Assembly: GCA_022539475.1 (NCBI GenBank)
Contig: VCMS01000004.1
Location: 62,001 to 126,000 of the forward strand
Origin: Gracilaria domingensis
Taxonomy: Eukaryota; Rhodophyta; Florideophyceae; Gracilariales; Gracilariaceae
Length of the DNA: 64,000 bases
Direction: 5' to 3'
The position numbers and the translations under genes were made by a program. How positions within the stretch are numbered: the first letter of the stretch is position 1; every line of letters begins with the position of its first letter. A model generated the notes under the pieces. That model was not told the DNA's origin. It ran no database searches and was given only the letters and a program-made list of their open reading frames with translations. Below are positions 30,130 to 39,957 of this stretch, piece by piece.

Positions 30130-31641
30130 CTAAAGATATGCAACAGAGCTCTTCTCCCTTTCGACGGCACGCCAACCAATATCTCTTCGACAAAAACCGC
30201 CTTCCCAGTCAATAACGTCGACTGCTTTGTAAGCTCGATGTTGCGCTTCTCTCATGGTTTCCCCTGTTGCAGTAACTCCGAGAACCCTGCCACCATTGGC
30301 AGTAACCTCTCCATCAGGGGACAAACCGGTGCCAGCATGATAAACATTTACTCCATCCATGGAATCAGCAGCGGCTATTCCTCGAATAACGCTCCCTTTT
30401 TCGTAAGCCCCAGGGTACCCTTTCGTAGCTAGGACCACCACAATTGCGGATAATGGATCCCATTCGAGTTGAAAACTGTCTTCTCCTAGGCGTTTTGTTG
30501 CAGTGCGATAAAGCAACTCCAGCACATCCGAACGCATTCTTGTGCACAGCACCTGGCATTCAGGGTCCCCAAATCTGACGTTGTACTCCAGAACCTTCGC
30601 TTGCCCAGTTTTGTCCACCATTAAACCACAGTATAATACTCCTCGGAACTCACGACCTTCCTCTCTCATGCCATTCATTGTTGGAATGACAACCCTCGAC
30701 ATAACCTGTTCCCTTACTGAATCATCACAAACCGGCGCAGGTGAGTACGATCCCATTCCGCCTGTGTTCGGACCCCGGTCACCGTCATAGGCCGCTTTGT
30801 GATCCTGTGCAGATGCAAGAGGCAGTGCAACATTACCATCAAGAAGCGCAAAGAAACTAAGTTCTTCGCCTTCCAGAAATTCTTCCACGACAATTTCTGC
30901 CCCTGCCTCTCCAAACTTCCTTTCAAGCAGCATGGAGTCTACGGCTGTAAATGCTTCTTCTACTGTTTTCGCCAAAATGACTCCCTTCCCAGCAGCGAGT
31001 CCATCCGCTTTGATTACGATCGGTGCCCCTTTCTCTTCAATAAATTTCTTTGCCTCTGAGGCTTCCGAGAACGAAGCGTACCACGCGGTTGGAATATTAT
31101 TCCTTTCTAGGAATGCTTTGGTGAACACTTTGGAACCTTCTAGTATGGCCGCAGCTTTAGAAGGACCGAACGCAAATATACCCCTTTCACTCAATCGGTC
31201 AACCAGGCCGAGAACCAGAGGCACCTCTGGACCAACTACCACAAAAGAAACTGACCTTTCAGCAGCCAAGTCAACAATAGCCTCTACGTTATCTGCAGCA
31301 ATGGGAACACACTCACAGAACGGTAGCATCCCAACATTTCCAGGGGCTGCCAAAATGGTTTTCACATAAGGAGACTCAGAAATGCTTTGTACTAAAGCAT
31401 GTTCTCGACCCCCCGAACCCACAACAAGTACTACCAGTGACCTCAAGGCCACGTCTGAAAGGCTCATGCATAACTTATTTTCATGTCGTTTGGAAGAAAC
31501 AGAATGTTCAAACTGATGGAGGATAGAGCGAAAATGAATACCTTGTCGCACGAATGGACGAAATTGAGAGACAAACCGCGAGTCCTGTGTTGATCCTTTG
31601 ACAATGAAAGAAGCTGGATTCGCAAAGGCAGCAGATATCAT
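30130..31641 (-). CDS. purD: Phosphoribosylamine-glycine ligase (GARS), organelle-targeted
   Basis: Encodes 503 residues, matching the single-function bacterial/plant GARS. This ATP-grasp enzyme joins glycine to 5-phosphoribosylamine in purine synthesis. The N-domain VLVVGSGGREHALV begins at about residue 70. VVVGPEVPLVLGLVDRL, SKAAAILEGSKVFTKAF and the GPNTGGMGSYSP signature follow. The first 65 residues are rich in Ser, Arg and Phe with few acids and look like a plastid or mitochondrial transit peptide. There is no fused AIRS or GART domain, unlike animals. An internal ATG (MSLSDVALR) could give a cytosolic form. The start at 31641 is the first ATG. Confidence 0.95.
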   Translation of the reverse strand: MISAAFANPASFIVKGSTQDSRFVSQFRPFVRQGIHFRSILHQFEHSVSSKRHENKLCMSLSDVALRSLVVLVVGSGGREHALVQSISESPYVKTILAAPGNVGMLPFCECVPIAADNVEAIVDLAAERSVSFVVVGPEVPLVLGLVDRLSERGIFAFGPSKAAAILEGSKVFTKAFLERNNIPTAWYASFSEASEAKKFIEEKGAPIVIKADGLAAGKGVILAKTVEEAFTAVDSMLLERKFGEAGAEIVVEEFLEGEELSFFALLDGNVALPLASAQDHKAAYDGDRGPNTGGMGSYSPAPVCDDSVREQVMSRVVIPTMNGMREEGREFRGVLYCGLMVDKTGQAKVLEYNVRFGDPECQVLCTRMRSDVLELLYRTATKRLGEDSFQLEWDPLSAIVVVLATKGYPGAYEKGSVIRGIAAADSMDGVNVYHAGTGLSPDGEVTANGGRVLGVTATGETMREAQHRAYKAVDVIDWEGGFCRRDIGWRAVEREKSSVAYL

Positions 31642-32769
31642 CTTTTAACGATGGCTTTTCTCTTCCCTACCCAAAGGGAAAGCCAATGTTCAAGACCTCT
31701 GGTAGGTTTTGATCCATCACATGTTCAAATGAAAGCTATTACACAGATCTCCTCTATCAGGTTATTTCTCCGGAGCTCTTACGAAATGACTCCTGTGTGG
31801 CAGCTATCTACGAAGGTAGGCATTGGGAGGGCTAGCCTTCTACCATTGGCAGTCCTACCATTCATTACAGAGTCTGTAATACAGAGCTGCGTCCGACCAA
31901 AGATCTGTAATGAGGGGTGTTTACAGTCCTTCCGAGTTTCCATCGATCATCCGTGGAGCAAGCGTCAACATGTTGAATCGAACCATGGCCGCAACTCCGC
32001 GTCACATCTCGGTCTTCTTGCTTGACCTTGACGCTCCGGATCTTCAAAACGCAGAGGAGCTAATCATTGTCATGCTACATTCGGACACTAAAGTTAAGAT
32101 TAGACGTTTTAGGAACTATTTGTTCGACACACTTTGCGCGTTTGCAATTCAAAGTCCACCGCAACAAATTGACGATAGCAGAAATTGACGACAGCAATAA
32201 AAGTCGAGCACAAGCTTGTTAGCCTTAGAAGGTATTCTTTTTGCCCACGGCAAAGAAAACAGATATGTTCCGTTATGAATTTCAGTGTGAATTTCCGTAA
32301 CTTTCTGTGATAAGACCAATAAACCCATGTATCAGTAACAAAGGCGTCGCGGAGAGAAGAACCAAAGGCTGCCAACGCAAAAGGAACGAGAAAAGAAGTC
32401 CTTAAACTCCATTGGACAGTGTCCAAAAAGTTTTTGGCCTTGCCGAAGAGAGAAGTTTCTAGATAGAGACAACTCCCATAGTTTCGGAATAGGGCATCTA
32501 GGACCACAATAAAGAAGAGAAAGAAACCATGTATCATACAATTATCATCATCATCAATGACGCTTAACGTTAATCATCATAATGATTGTGAACGTGGTAG
32601 ATCATGTATGTTGTAACACAGTGGAAAGTACTGCATGACTCCATTCCTTTTGCATTTTTTGTCCTCGATACAGCGCCTCCGATGGCATGTAACTGTCACT
32701 TTGGCTTTCAAATATCTCTTCAGATGCAACGAACTCATTCGTTCGGCTGATATTCAATCAGTTCTTTGC
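31642..32769. other. Intergenic region with hairpins and a retroelement relic
   Basis: Spacer upstream of GARS. An imperfect inverted structure centred on GGCTAGCC spans about 31815-31862. A pair TCATTACAGA / TCTGTAATGA follows at about 31862 and 31904. The LINE-like 3' end at 32408-32525 is listed separately. No gene is supported. Confidence 0.45.
32408..32525 (+). mobile_element. LINE-like retroelement 3' end (diverged relic)
   Basis: GTTTTTGGCCTTGCCGAAG, then ATAGGGCATCTAGGACCAC and a GAA-rich tail, parallel to 55835-55937. The order and spacing match, but identity is partial, so this is an older copy. Confidence 0.5.
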
Positions 32770-33978
32770 TCATTCCGGACGTTGAGCTACCCCAAGATCA
32801 TCGAGTATAGTTCTTAGCACCTGAACAATTCTTCGTTGCTGTTTCACATTTAAATAGGGATGAATTGGAAGCGATAACACCTTTTGGCTCATACTCTCGG
32901 ACACTGAGAGCTCTTGTGCGCTCGCAAATACAGGCTGCTTATGACAGCACTTGCTATAATAGATTGCACATCCTATATCAGCCTGTTTCATTCGTTTCAC
33001 AACCTCATCCCGTTGTTGCACTTGAATGGTATAGACACCATAAGCTGATTTCATACCATCATCATTTGTTATCCGGGTGTACGACGGAAGAACTATTCTT
33101 TCGTCTTCTCGCAACAACTTTAAATATGCCTCCGCTACTTTCTGCCTTGCACTAAGTGATTCTTCGAAGAAACTAAATTTTGTGAGCAAGACTGCCGCTT
33201 GTAGTGTATCTAGACGGGCATTCAAACCAACCATGACGTGCGAACCTTTGACTTTGCCATGGACTCGAATTGCTCTCAAACGATCCGCGAGCTTTTCGTC
33301 CCGAGTGAACACAGCCCCGCCATCTCCGTAACAAGAAAGTGGTTTAGTTGGAAAAAAAGATGTGGTGCTTAAAGTAGCATGTGGGGAACCACAAGAGCGA
33401 TAGCCTTGGCGGATCGAACCGAAACTTTGTGCTCCATCCTCAATCAACGCTATATCTGTACCAAACTTTTCCTGGGCTTCATCGAGAACCTGGCGAATCC
33501 TTCTCAGATCTGGAATGACGCCGTATAATGAAACTGTGATTACAGCACGTGTGTTCGCAGAGATTGCTTGTGCAACTTTTTCAGCATCCATGACATAAGA
33601 ATCAGGTTCTATGTCAACAAAGATCGGTGAAGCTCCAACCAGAGGTATCACCTCGGCCGTAGAGATCCAGGTGAACGGGACAGTGATCACTTCGTGACCT
33701 TCACCAATCCCGAGAGCCATCAAACACATTTGCAGTGCGGTTGTACCATCTGATACACCAATGCACTGAACTTTCCCGAGTTCTTTGTCTTCATTTTGCA
33801 CGAATGCCTCTAACGTAGTTTCCAGCTCCTTTACCTGTGGTCCTAGGATGAACTTTCCTGATTTAGCCACTTGCCGAATTCCACTGATCAGTTCTTCTCC
33901 ATAGTGTGTGAATTCTGCGACCGTGTCAACCAGCGGAATAGGTTCCGTGTCAACAGCAAATTGCTCAGGATGCGTCAT
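32770..33978 (-). CDS. DegT/DnrJ/EryC1/StrS sugar aminotransferase, WbpE-like
   Basis: Encodes 402 residues of the PLP-dependent nucleotide-sugar aminotransferase family. Recognisable blocks are SGKFILGPQVKELE, GVSDGTTALQMCLMALG, VPFTWISTAEVIPLVGA and EDGAQSFGS (D181, pyridine-N contact). SFFPTKPLSCYGDGGA carries the PLP lysine K212. The pattern is close to bacterial WbpE/WlbA enzymes that aminate C3 of UDP-2-acetamido-3-keto-uronic acid for surface polysaccharides. The true product is unproven. No transit peptide is seen from the ATG at 33978; a longer frame upstream has no ATG. Such enzymes are uncommon in eukaryotes, so bacterial or archaeal transfer is a reasonable inference. GC content and style look like its neighbours. 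Confidence 0.9.
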   Translation of the reverse strand: MTHPEQFAVDTEPIPLVDTVAEFTHYGEELISGIRQVAKSGKFILGPQVKELETTLEAFVQNEDKELGKVQCIGVSDGTTALQMCLMALGIGEGHEVITVPFTWISTAEVIPLVGASPIFVDIEPDSYVMDAEKVAQAISANTRAVITVSLYGVIPDLRRIRQVLDEAQEKFGTDIALIEDGAQSFGSIRQGYRSCGSPHATLSTTSFFPTKPLSCYGDGGAVFTRDEKLADRLRAIRVHGKVKGSHVMVGLNARLDTLQAAVLLTKFSFFEESLSARQKVAEAYLKLLREDERIVLPSYTRITNDDGMKSAYGVYTIQVQQRDEVVKRMKQADIGCAIYYSKCCHKQPVFASAQELSVSESMSQKVLSLPIHPYLNVKQQRRIVQVLRTILDDLGVAQRPE

Positions 33979-35052
33979 TTTGTAAGCCGTAAGGATGTGA
34001 TCAACAGATGTGAGACTCGATCTTGTGGAGATCTTCTTCAAGTATAAGGCTACCGTCGGTACGACGGTACCGTCGGCATGTACCGAAATATCCCCTGCTC
34101 CACTTCAAGCCCTGAAAGTCGTTATCTTGTCGTCTCGTATCCAGTTTCAGCATTTCTATTGACGTCTGTCCGGGTGTACAAGCTTTACACGCTGCCGATA
34201 AACATAAAATATGACAGGTCCTATCGCAAAGAATACAAGGGTACTGTATTTCACCGTACTCGAATTCGTTCTTGGCCAACTCAACTCAAGTTGTCTCTCA
34301 GAAGCAATTGGTCATGTTCCGACTCACGAACTGGTGGGATTAACGCAAAGCGGTATGACAGCTACAGTCTAAGAGATAGCGAGGCCAGTCCTGCTGGTTT
34401 CCTTTGTTTAAAGAATGGAAGAACAACGTTTCATCTTGACAGTAGGTAGCCTTCGAAGGGCTACTCTTTGTATTGGAAGCACGAATCGGAACCAGAACAA
34501 GAAGTGGTACCGGCTGCTATCCGTCTAGCCGCCATTCGCGATGATCAGTCTCGGTGTTGGCCAGATTATGAGAAAACACCCGAGGAAGCTACTTCCTCAT
34601 GGGAGGGCGTTTCTTCGAACAGAAGCCCGCTCGCTATACCACGTCGTAGTTATATAGGTCAGGCCACCAAGCGGTAGAGAGCAAGAACAATCCATCCGGT
34701 ACACGTAAGTCTAATGAAAATGGACATAAAGCTTCACAGTTTTGGAATTGCCCTTCTCCCCAGCAGGACACCCGAACCTTGTGATTGCTTCGATTTCTGT
34801 TCGATATGCAACGCTGTGCTAATAACCAAAGTCAACAAAGTCCGAGTTAAGCGCAGCCTACAATGGTTATTGAGCTGTTGCACTGCTATTGCCATGTTTA
34901 CAAAACAAAGAAAAGGCCACAAGATGCATAGCGCTGTGCCCTCAGACGACATCTGATGAAAGAAACACCGCCACGATAATTTTGTAATCTACATGCTTGG
35001 AAAGAACTATGTACAGTATATATCTCCTAATCTTGAACTATGTAGCCGCCTA
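33979..35052. other. Intergenic region
   Basis: Spacer of 1.07 kb upstream of the aminotransferase and downstream of the FBXL-like gene. Small palindromes are present: TACCGTCG-GTA-CGACGGTA at 34051-34069 and TAGCCTTCGAAGGGCTA near 34446. The + ORF at 34078-34449 begins with ATG but has no recognisable content. Confidence 0.4.
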
Positions 35053-36291
35053 TCAATCTGTTAGCGATGTAGTTGGTATTCCATAGTCCACTTCTAGCAT
35101 TTTCTTTGTGTCATCATTCAGTCCACTTCCATAACTCTTACAAAGTACCACTCCTAACAGCGACAGATCTATTGTTCCAGAACTTAGCAGTGATGCCGAA
35201 ACAATATCACCGTTGTCAATTAATACGGTATGCACAGTCTCATTACCTGTGACTGGATCACTGCCGTGAACGATAAATATATTCTGTCGCAAAGTGCTGA
35301 TAATTATTTGTCGCAAAGTTCTTGCTGCAAACGCCGGCATGATGTGTGCATAGATCTTAGGGCAGAAGAAACGAAAACTTCTTAATGTGGCATCACGAGT
35401 AAGACCGTTGCACGCAGTGACGTCGATTCCCTCTATGCTTTTCCCAATCCCCTCGCAGAGCGATGCAAACCCGATATCCGTGACCCAAAGCAAACCTCGC
35501 GCGCATAGTTGTAATAAGTTTGTGCAGTAAGATCCGACGGCGGCAAAGGAGTGATCGGTGAGGGAAGGTATATGTGCTATAGCAAGAAGGCGTAACGATG
35601 AGGCGCAACCGGCCGCTACTTGGTATATGCCATCATCGGTCAACTGGTCGCAGTAGCTCAGATCGAGGGTATGAAGCTGATGGCACTTTGCGATGGCGTG
35701 CATCGCTGCGTCTGTGATACCGGGACACTTTCTGAGCAGCAAAGTGGTAAGGCGGGGTGCGGCGGCGTTGCAAAATGAGGTGAGGCCTATATGGTTGATA
35801 GAAGTTACAAAGGAGAGATCCAGAGAGCGCAGATGTACAGCGTTCTTGAGAGAAAACAGAGAGCTGTTCGATACTTGACAATCGCGAAGAACTAACCGTC
35901 GCAGCGAGTGGGCGGCATTGGTCGCTAGTGCCTGAATGGCAGCATCGTTCACCTTGGTCGATGATAGGCAGACGTTGTCCAGTGAGCCGTAAAAGATGTT
36001 GGCCAGCTTGGTGGAGGTGGAAGCAAGCGGTAACCCGTTCTTGTATGTATGTTGCTCGACGAGGTTCATGCTGGTGGTGCGCGTCGGATGGGGGGAATGT
36101 GTGAGTGTGTATACAATTTCAAAGAGAATATCATCGGGCAATGACAAAAGTGAGGGGCGGTCGGAAGGCGGATGAGAAGGGACTGTACGCTGATTAGGGG
36201 GCGAGGCCTGGGCGACATCGGTGCGGCGACGACGGAACAACAGACGCCAGGCTTGGGCAACGTGCTCCCAGAGCGAGGATAGCCAGGTCAT
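35053..36291 (-). CDS. F-box/LRR protein, FBXL (AMN1/Grr1-like)
   Basis: Encodes 412 residues from the ATG at 36291. An F-box-like helix start LLSLPDDILFEIVYTL is at about residues 48-63. Several cysteine-containing LRRs follow: LRRLVLRDCQVSNSSL, LRSLDLSFVTSINHIGL, LTTLLLRKCPGITDAAM and LHTLDLSYCDQLTDDGI. That LxxLxLxxCxxITDxxl pattern is the hallmark of FBXL/AMN1 proteins, substrate receptors of SCF ubiquitin ligases. The last 90 residues lack LRRs and are unknown. The frame stays open 133 codons upstream into the GC island but only from a non-ATG codon, so I start at MTWLSSLW. Confidence 0.82.
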   Translation of the reverse strand: MTWLSSLWEHVAQAWRLLFRRRRTDVAQASPPNQRTVPSHPPSDRPSLLSLPDDILFEIVYTLTHSPHPTRTTSMNLVEQHTYKNGLPLASTSTKLANIFYGSLDNVCLSSTKVNDAAIQALATNAAHSLRRLVLRDCQVSNSSLFSLKNAVHLRSLDLSFVTSINHIGLTSFCNAAAPRLTTLLLRKCPGITDAAMHAIAKCHQLHTLDLSYCDQLTDDGIYQVAAGCASSLRLLAIAHIPSLTDHSFAAVGSYCTNLLQLCARGLLWVTDIGFASLCEGIGKSIEGIDVTACNGLTRDATLRSFRFFCPKIYAHIMPAFAARTLRQIIISTLRQNIFIVHGSDPVTGNETVHTVLIDNGDIVSASLLSSGTIDLSLLGVVLCKSYGSGLNDDTKKMLEVDYGIPTTSLTD

Positions 36292-36776
36292 GGCGTCGTG
36301 CGGGCGAGGAGCAGCGCGGGCGGGGATGCTCGCAGTGAGGTGCGGACGGAGTGGGAAGGCGGCGGCGGAGGCGGTGTCGGTAAAAGGGGGGGTGGGAGTG
36401 ACGCGAGGAGGGGGCAGAGGGGCGGTGATGCGTTCACCGCACCAGAAATAGGGCGTTTCTGCTTCGGGGTGGCACCTTACGCCACCTTTGATCTGCGCCA
36501 CGCCGCGGCTTGGCGCACGGTTTACAGCGCAGTGCGCCGCGGCCTGAGCCTCTCTGACGCAGGCGTGGCCCAGGCGATGCTCCGCGCAAGCCGCCCACCA
36601 CCCACTTGCACCCCCCAATTGCTCCTTGCACTGTAAGCACTTGCTACGTGTCCCTGTGGGCGTGATCAACGTGTGCCGGCTCGATCGCAATCGCCTCCGC
36701 CTTCGCTCCCGTCGCTTGCGCTCCGCGCTCGCTGCCGCCTCGTCGGACCCTTCGCACCGCCCGCCCCGCCGTCACC
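36292..36776. promoter_or_regulatory. GC-rich divergent promoter region
   Basis: GC-rich spacer between the FBXL-like gene (minus) and the truncated synthetase-like gene (plus). G-rich on its left, CG-alternating on its right. The + gene starts in a CCACCATG context. Compare the islands at 2660-3480 and 50028-50714. Confidence 0.55.
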
Positions 36777-37751
36777 ATGCAGTCGGCCTCTCGCCGCGCA
36801 GTGGCCTCCCTTCGTCTCGTCCGTGCCCGCGCCGCCCCGCGTTCCGCCGTGCGCGCGCTCGCCACCGCCTCGAGCCCGTCCACCATTGGACAGCTTTTGT
36901 ACGCTGCGTCGGCCGCCAATCCGCTCAAGGATGCCGTCAAGTTTATGGGCTATGGCGATGCGCACGCTACCGTATGGACCTACTCTCAATTGCTATCGCA
37001 TGTCAGCGCTTTGTCTACCGGCCTTTCGCACCTCAACTACTCCCCGAATGACGCTATCATGACCTTACTGCCTCCTGACTCCCCGGAATACTCGGTACTC
37101 TTGCTTGCTGCCTCCCAGATTGGCGCCTCCGTCATCCCGCTTCCCGTACCGGCCAACCCGCAAGATGTTGACATCGATGAACTCAAGGCGGCGTTGAACG
37201 AACATCGACCGACCGCATTGTTCATCCACAGCGGCTATTCCGTAGCAGAAGATGCTGATGCCTCACGAATTTTCGCTGCTTCCAACCCGATCGTCAATGC
37301 GCTTGATCCGTCTATTTCTCTTAACGACGCTGCGGGATTGCTTGGTTTTGTGCCGTTGACAGGGAGACCCTTCCAGTCTGCGCAGTTCCCATTTTTGCGC
37401 CATATTGTTTCCACCGGCGACGTCAATGCGAGGGGTATCATTACCTTCCGTTCTCTTCTTGTATACTCCGGAGAGTCACCCGCTGTAGCAACTGACGCCG
37501 CTTTGCTGGTCACGCCAGCTGGAAAGGCTTCTCAATCCGAACTTATCGGTGGTGCTGAACAACTGTGCTCTAGCTTAAAAATTTCCTCAGATCACACCGC
37601 AAAAGAAGGAAAGATCGTTACCAATCCCGATCTCACCATAAAGTCAGCCACATCACTAGTTGCGACTATCATGAAACACGCACTTTGGGTCACTACAGCA
37701 GAACGCGACGTAAAGGAGGTGGCGGCAACAGAAAACGCCCTCATCGTTTGA
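36777..37751 (+). CDS. Truncated acyl-CoA synthetase-like (ANL) protein, probably mitochondrial
   Basis: Encodes 324 residues. The first 35 (SASRRAVASLRLVRARAAPR) form an Arg/Ala-rich amphipathic presequence. Then comes the N-terminal part of an AMP-binding fold: TIGQLLYAASAANPLKDAV, TYSQLLSHVSALSTGLSHL, and LLPPDSPEYSVLLLAASQIG. Where the ATP-binding P-loop (TSGTTGxPKG) should be, the sequence reads LLVTPAGKASQSELIGGAEQ, so the loop is degenerate. The remaining 300 residues of a synthetase, with the catalytic lysine lid, are absent. It therefore lacks normal adenylating machinery. The reading frame is clean, which argues for a functional shortened protein rather than a recent pseudogene. Confidence 0.7.
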   Translation: MQSASRRAVASLRLVRARAAPRSAVRALATASSPSTIGQLLYAASAANPLKDAVKFMGYGDAHATVWTYSQLLSHVSALSTGLSHLNYSPNDAIMTLLPPDSPEYSVLLLAASQIGASVIPLPVPANPQDVDIDELKAALNEHRPTALFIHSGYSVAEDADASRIFAASNPIVNALDPSISLNDAAGLLGFVPLTGRPFQSAQFPFLRHIVSTGDVNARGIITFRSLLVYSGESPAVATDAALLVTPAGKASQSELIGGAEQLCSSLKISSDHTAKEGKIVTNPDLTIKSATSLVATIMKHALWVTTAERDVKEVAATENALIV

Positions 37752-37889
37752 GCGCCTCGTAAAATCCATTCATGGTTTGTTCTGCTCAAAGCGTTTGTGA
37801 TCACACCCTTTCTGCTCCGCGAATCATTCTCCTCCAACTGTTCTTCTTTCATGTTCTTCTCTTCACCATTTGTCCATGCTCATTGCGTT

Positions 37890-39404
37890 CTAGCCTTCGT
37901 TACTATTTCCGTCTGCGCTACTCACATTTTCTTTAGAGACGCTTTTCATCCGCTTCTTTTTTCGCCGAACCAGCATTATGACAACTGCGCATAAAATAAC
38001 AAAAGCTGTCGCCCCTAAGCCAATAATCACACCGACCCAAACAGGAAACATCGGTAGAGAACAACCATTTTCATTTCCACCTGATCCGCTGATGCCGCTC
38101 AGTTTTCCACATCTCTCGAACAAAATCTTAGGTACGTTTTCTCCACTCTTATAGCCTTCAAACCGTATACATGGCCCCCCTTCCTCACTCAGCCTCGAAA
38201 GCTTCATAAGTCCGTACTGTCGATTGCGAAAGAACCTGTATGCAAAACAACCTGAAGAGTACGGACCTCCCTTCGATGTTCCGAAGTGTGCCAACGGAGC
38301 GGCCTGGAGTACGGGAAAGCCAGCACCGCCGTCTTTCGCGTAATCGCTGTTTGAACCGTTGTCAGCCGCCAGCATATGCGCATCACCGGCTATCATGATG
38401 AGGTTGGTCACATTAAGACGCACGAGTTCATCGGCTATTGCGCGCCTCTCTGAGGCAAATCCTCCCCAAGAGTCTCCCTTTGAAGTTGACCTTGCGATCC
38501 AGGGTTTGGAGGACATCCAGACTAGTACGCTATAGTTCGCAGCAGTGGCAAACTCAGAGAAAAGCCATTGTCTCTGCTCAGTAGCAACAGTGGAATTCGG
38601 CTCCTTCATGGCGAGTGCTCTCAAATCTGTCACTATCACTCGCACGCGACCTACGGAGAAGGCATGATATGAGGCATTTTCCGAGGGCAATGCATATGAG
38701 GGTACGTACTTTCTATATGCTCGCAGAGCAGCTTCTCGTGATGGAGATGAAAAGCCCGCATTGTTTCTTCCGTAATCGTGGTCATCATACATGTATGACA
38801 TTGGTATCGAGTTCATGAGCCGGTGCACATTGCTCTCTGACACAACCTGCCGAATTCGATTTCTGTAAAGCAAAATGTCATTCTGGGCGATATCTGCGTA
38901 ATGGAGGTCGCCCATATGTATCATGAAGAAAGCGGGAGATTGAGCAGAGGCATCTGCTCGCGCAAAATGCGAGTAGATTTCCTGGAAAGCTTTATCATCA
39001 GAGGACTTTTTCTGGCATGATGAAAATGCAAACTGGATATCTCGCGTGGAATCCGGGCCGGGGTATGTTGTCACTGAGGCCATGCGGCTCGTGGAGGACG
39101 CTGAGCGAAGGGCTACGTGATACTTTGTCAGAGGTTGAAGGTCAGTGAAAGTGTATCGCCGAAGAGTCGAGGTCTCAAAGTGTTCTATGAGTGAGTTTGA
39201 TTCGTTAAGTGGTACTGTCGAAGCGACTGGAGAAAAGTTTGCGTTCTCGGACAACAGAACTTGGGTCTCGTTGGAGTTGGGAACTTCCATATGAATGCTA
39301 AACGATGTGTTAGTGACGGCCCCAATCCATACAAACGGCTCACCCGACGCAATGGCAAAGAAGATGAATGCATGTGGAATGAAAAGAAAAGGTGTGCGCT
39401 GCAT
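37890..39404 (-). CDS. PhoD-like metallophosphatase, membrane-anchored
   Basis: Encodes 504 residues. A signal peptide (1-21) is followed by a fibronectin-like beta region (about 22-115, ending at LQPLTKYHVALRS). The PhoD metallophosphatase core then shows FSSCQ, MGDLHYAD (164-171), the characteristic DDHDYG (207-212) and IAGDAHM (GDAH at 340-343). A single transmembrane segment lies near 455-478 (VWVGVIIGLGATAFVILCAV), followed by a basic cytoplasmic tail. PhoD enzymes hydrolyse phosphomonoesters or diesters using Ca/Fe. A membrane-anchored extracellular form fits phosphate scavenging. It is convergent with the ANL-like gene and divergent from Siva. Confidence 0.9.
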   Translation of the reverse strand: MQRTPFLFIPHAFIFFAIASGEPFVWIGAVTNTSFSIHMEVPNSNETQVLLSENANFSPVASTVPLNESNSLIEHFETSTLRRYTFTDLQPLTKYHVALRSASSTSRMASVTTYPGPDSTRDIQFAFSSCQKKSSDDKAFQEIYSHFARADASAQSPAFFMIHMGDLHYADIAQNDILLYRNRIRQVVSESNVHRLMNSIPMSYMYDDHDYGRNNAGFSSPSREAALRAYRKYVPSYALPSENASYHAFSVGRVRVIVTDLRALAMKEPNSTVATEQRQWLFSEFATAANYSVLVWMSSKPWIARSTSKGDSWGGFASERRAIADELVRLNVTNLIMIAGDAHMLAADNGSNSDYAKDGGAGFPVLQAAPLAHFGTSKGGPYSSGCFAYRFFRNRQYGLMKLSRLSEEGGPCIRFEGYKSGENVPKILFERCGKLSGISGSGGNENGCSLPMFPVWVGVIIGLGATAFVILCAVVIMLVRRKKKRMKSVSKENVSSADGNSNEG

Positions 39405-39957
39405 CGTTCAATACAAGAAGAATCAGTGAACAAGTTAGGTTGGCAAAGAGGCCCTGAATGAACTCGGCAAGTGATGCTTAGAACGGGCCTCTAGAGAGCG
39501 AATTGCGGCCTTGGAAGACTGGTTATTCAGCGTTAGAGCAGAGGATGAATACCTGCGAAGTCCGGCGTAACATACCAGATAGTATCTGGCAGATACATAT
39601 GACTCGTAGTCGAACGGCATGCAGCTTACAGAAAATGGGACTAAAGTTGAGACATGTAATGACGTGGAGCCTGGCACAGGAACGGTCAGTTGAAGTCATG
39701 ATGTCACGACCCAAAAAGGCGGTACTCAACAGTAACTGGTGCGTTCGCGCTGCCCTTTACAGCTTTGGCGCCAAAACACGGCGCCAATCTGGTTGCGCTC
39801 CAATGCGCCGCGTGCCGCGAGAACCATTTATCACACCATTTAAGGCGTGCGAGACGTTCCTCGACCCGCCCGCTCACTCTCTCACGAAGCCCCGAGAGCG
39901 TGCAGCTTACTCGCAACGACCGCGAGCAGTGTGTTTCACCCAGTACCGAACCAAACA
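39405..39957. other. Divergent intergenic region (PhoD-like / Siva-like)
   Basis: Holds the perfect E2F palindrome listed at 39764-39775 and a second half-site GGCGCCAA at 39780-39787. ORFs inside overlap the Siva-like start in other frames and are not supported. Confidence 0.5.
39764..39775. promoter_or_regulatory. Perfect E2F/DP palindrome
   Basis: TTTGGCGCCAAA is a perfect 12-bp palindrome matching the E2F/DP site. A second GGCGCCAA follows five bases later. It is 183 bp upstream of the Siva-like start and 360 bp from the PhoD-like start. Confidence 0.55.

Noticed and set aside
32770..34041. Aminotransferase start at 34041
   Set aside because: 34041 is TTG; the first ATG is at 33978 and precedes the conserved fold.
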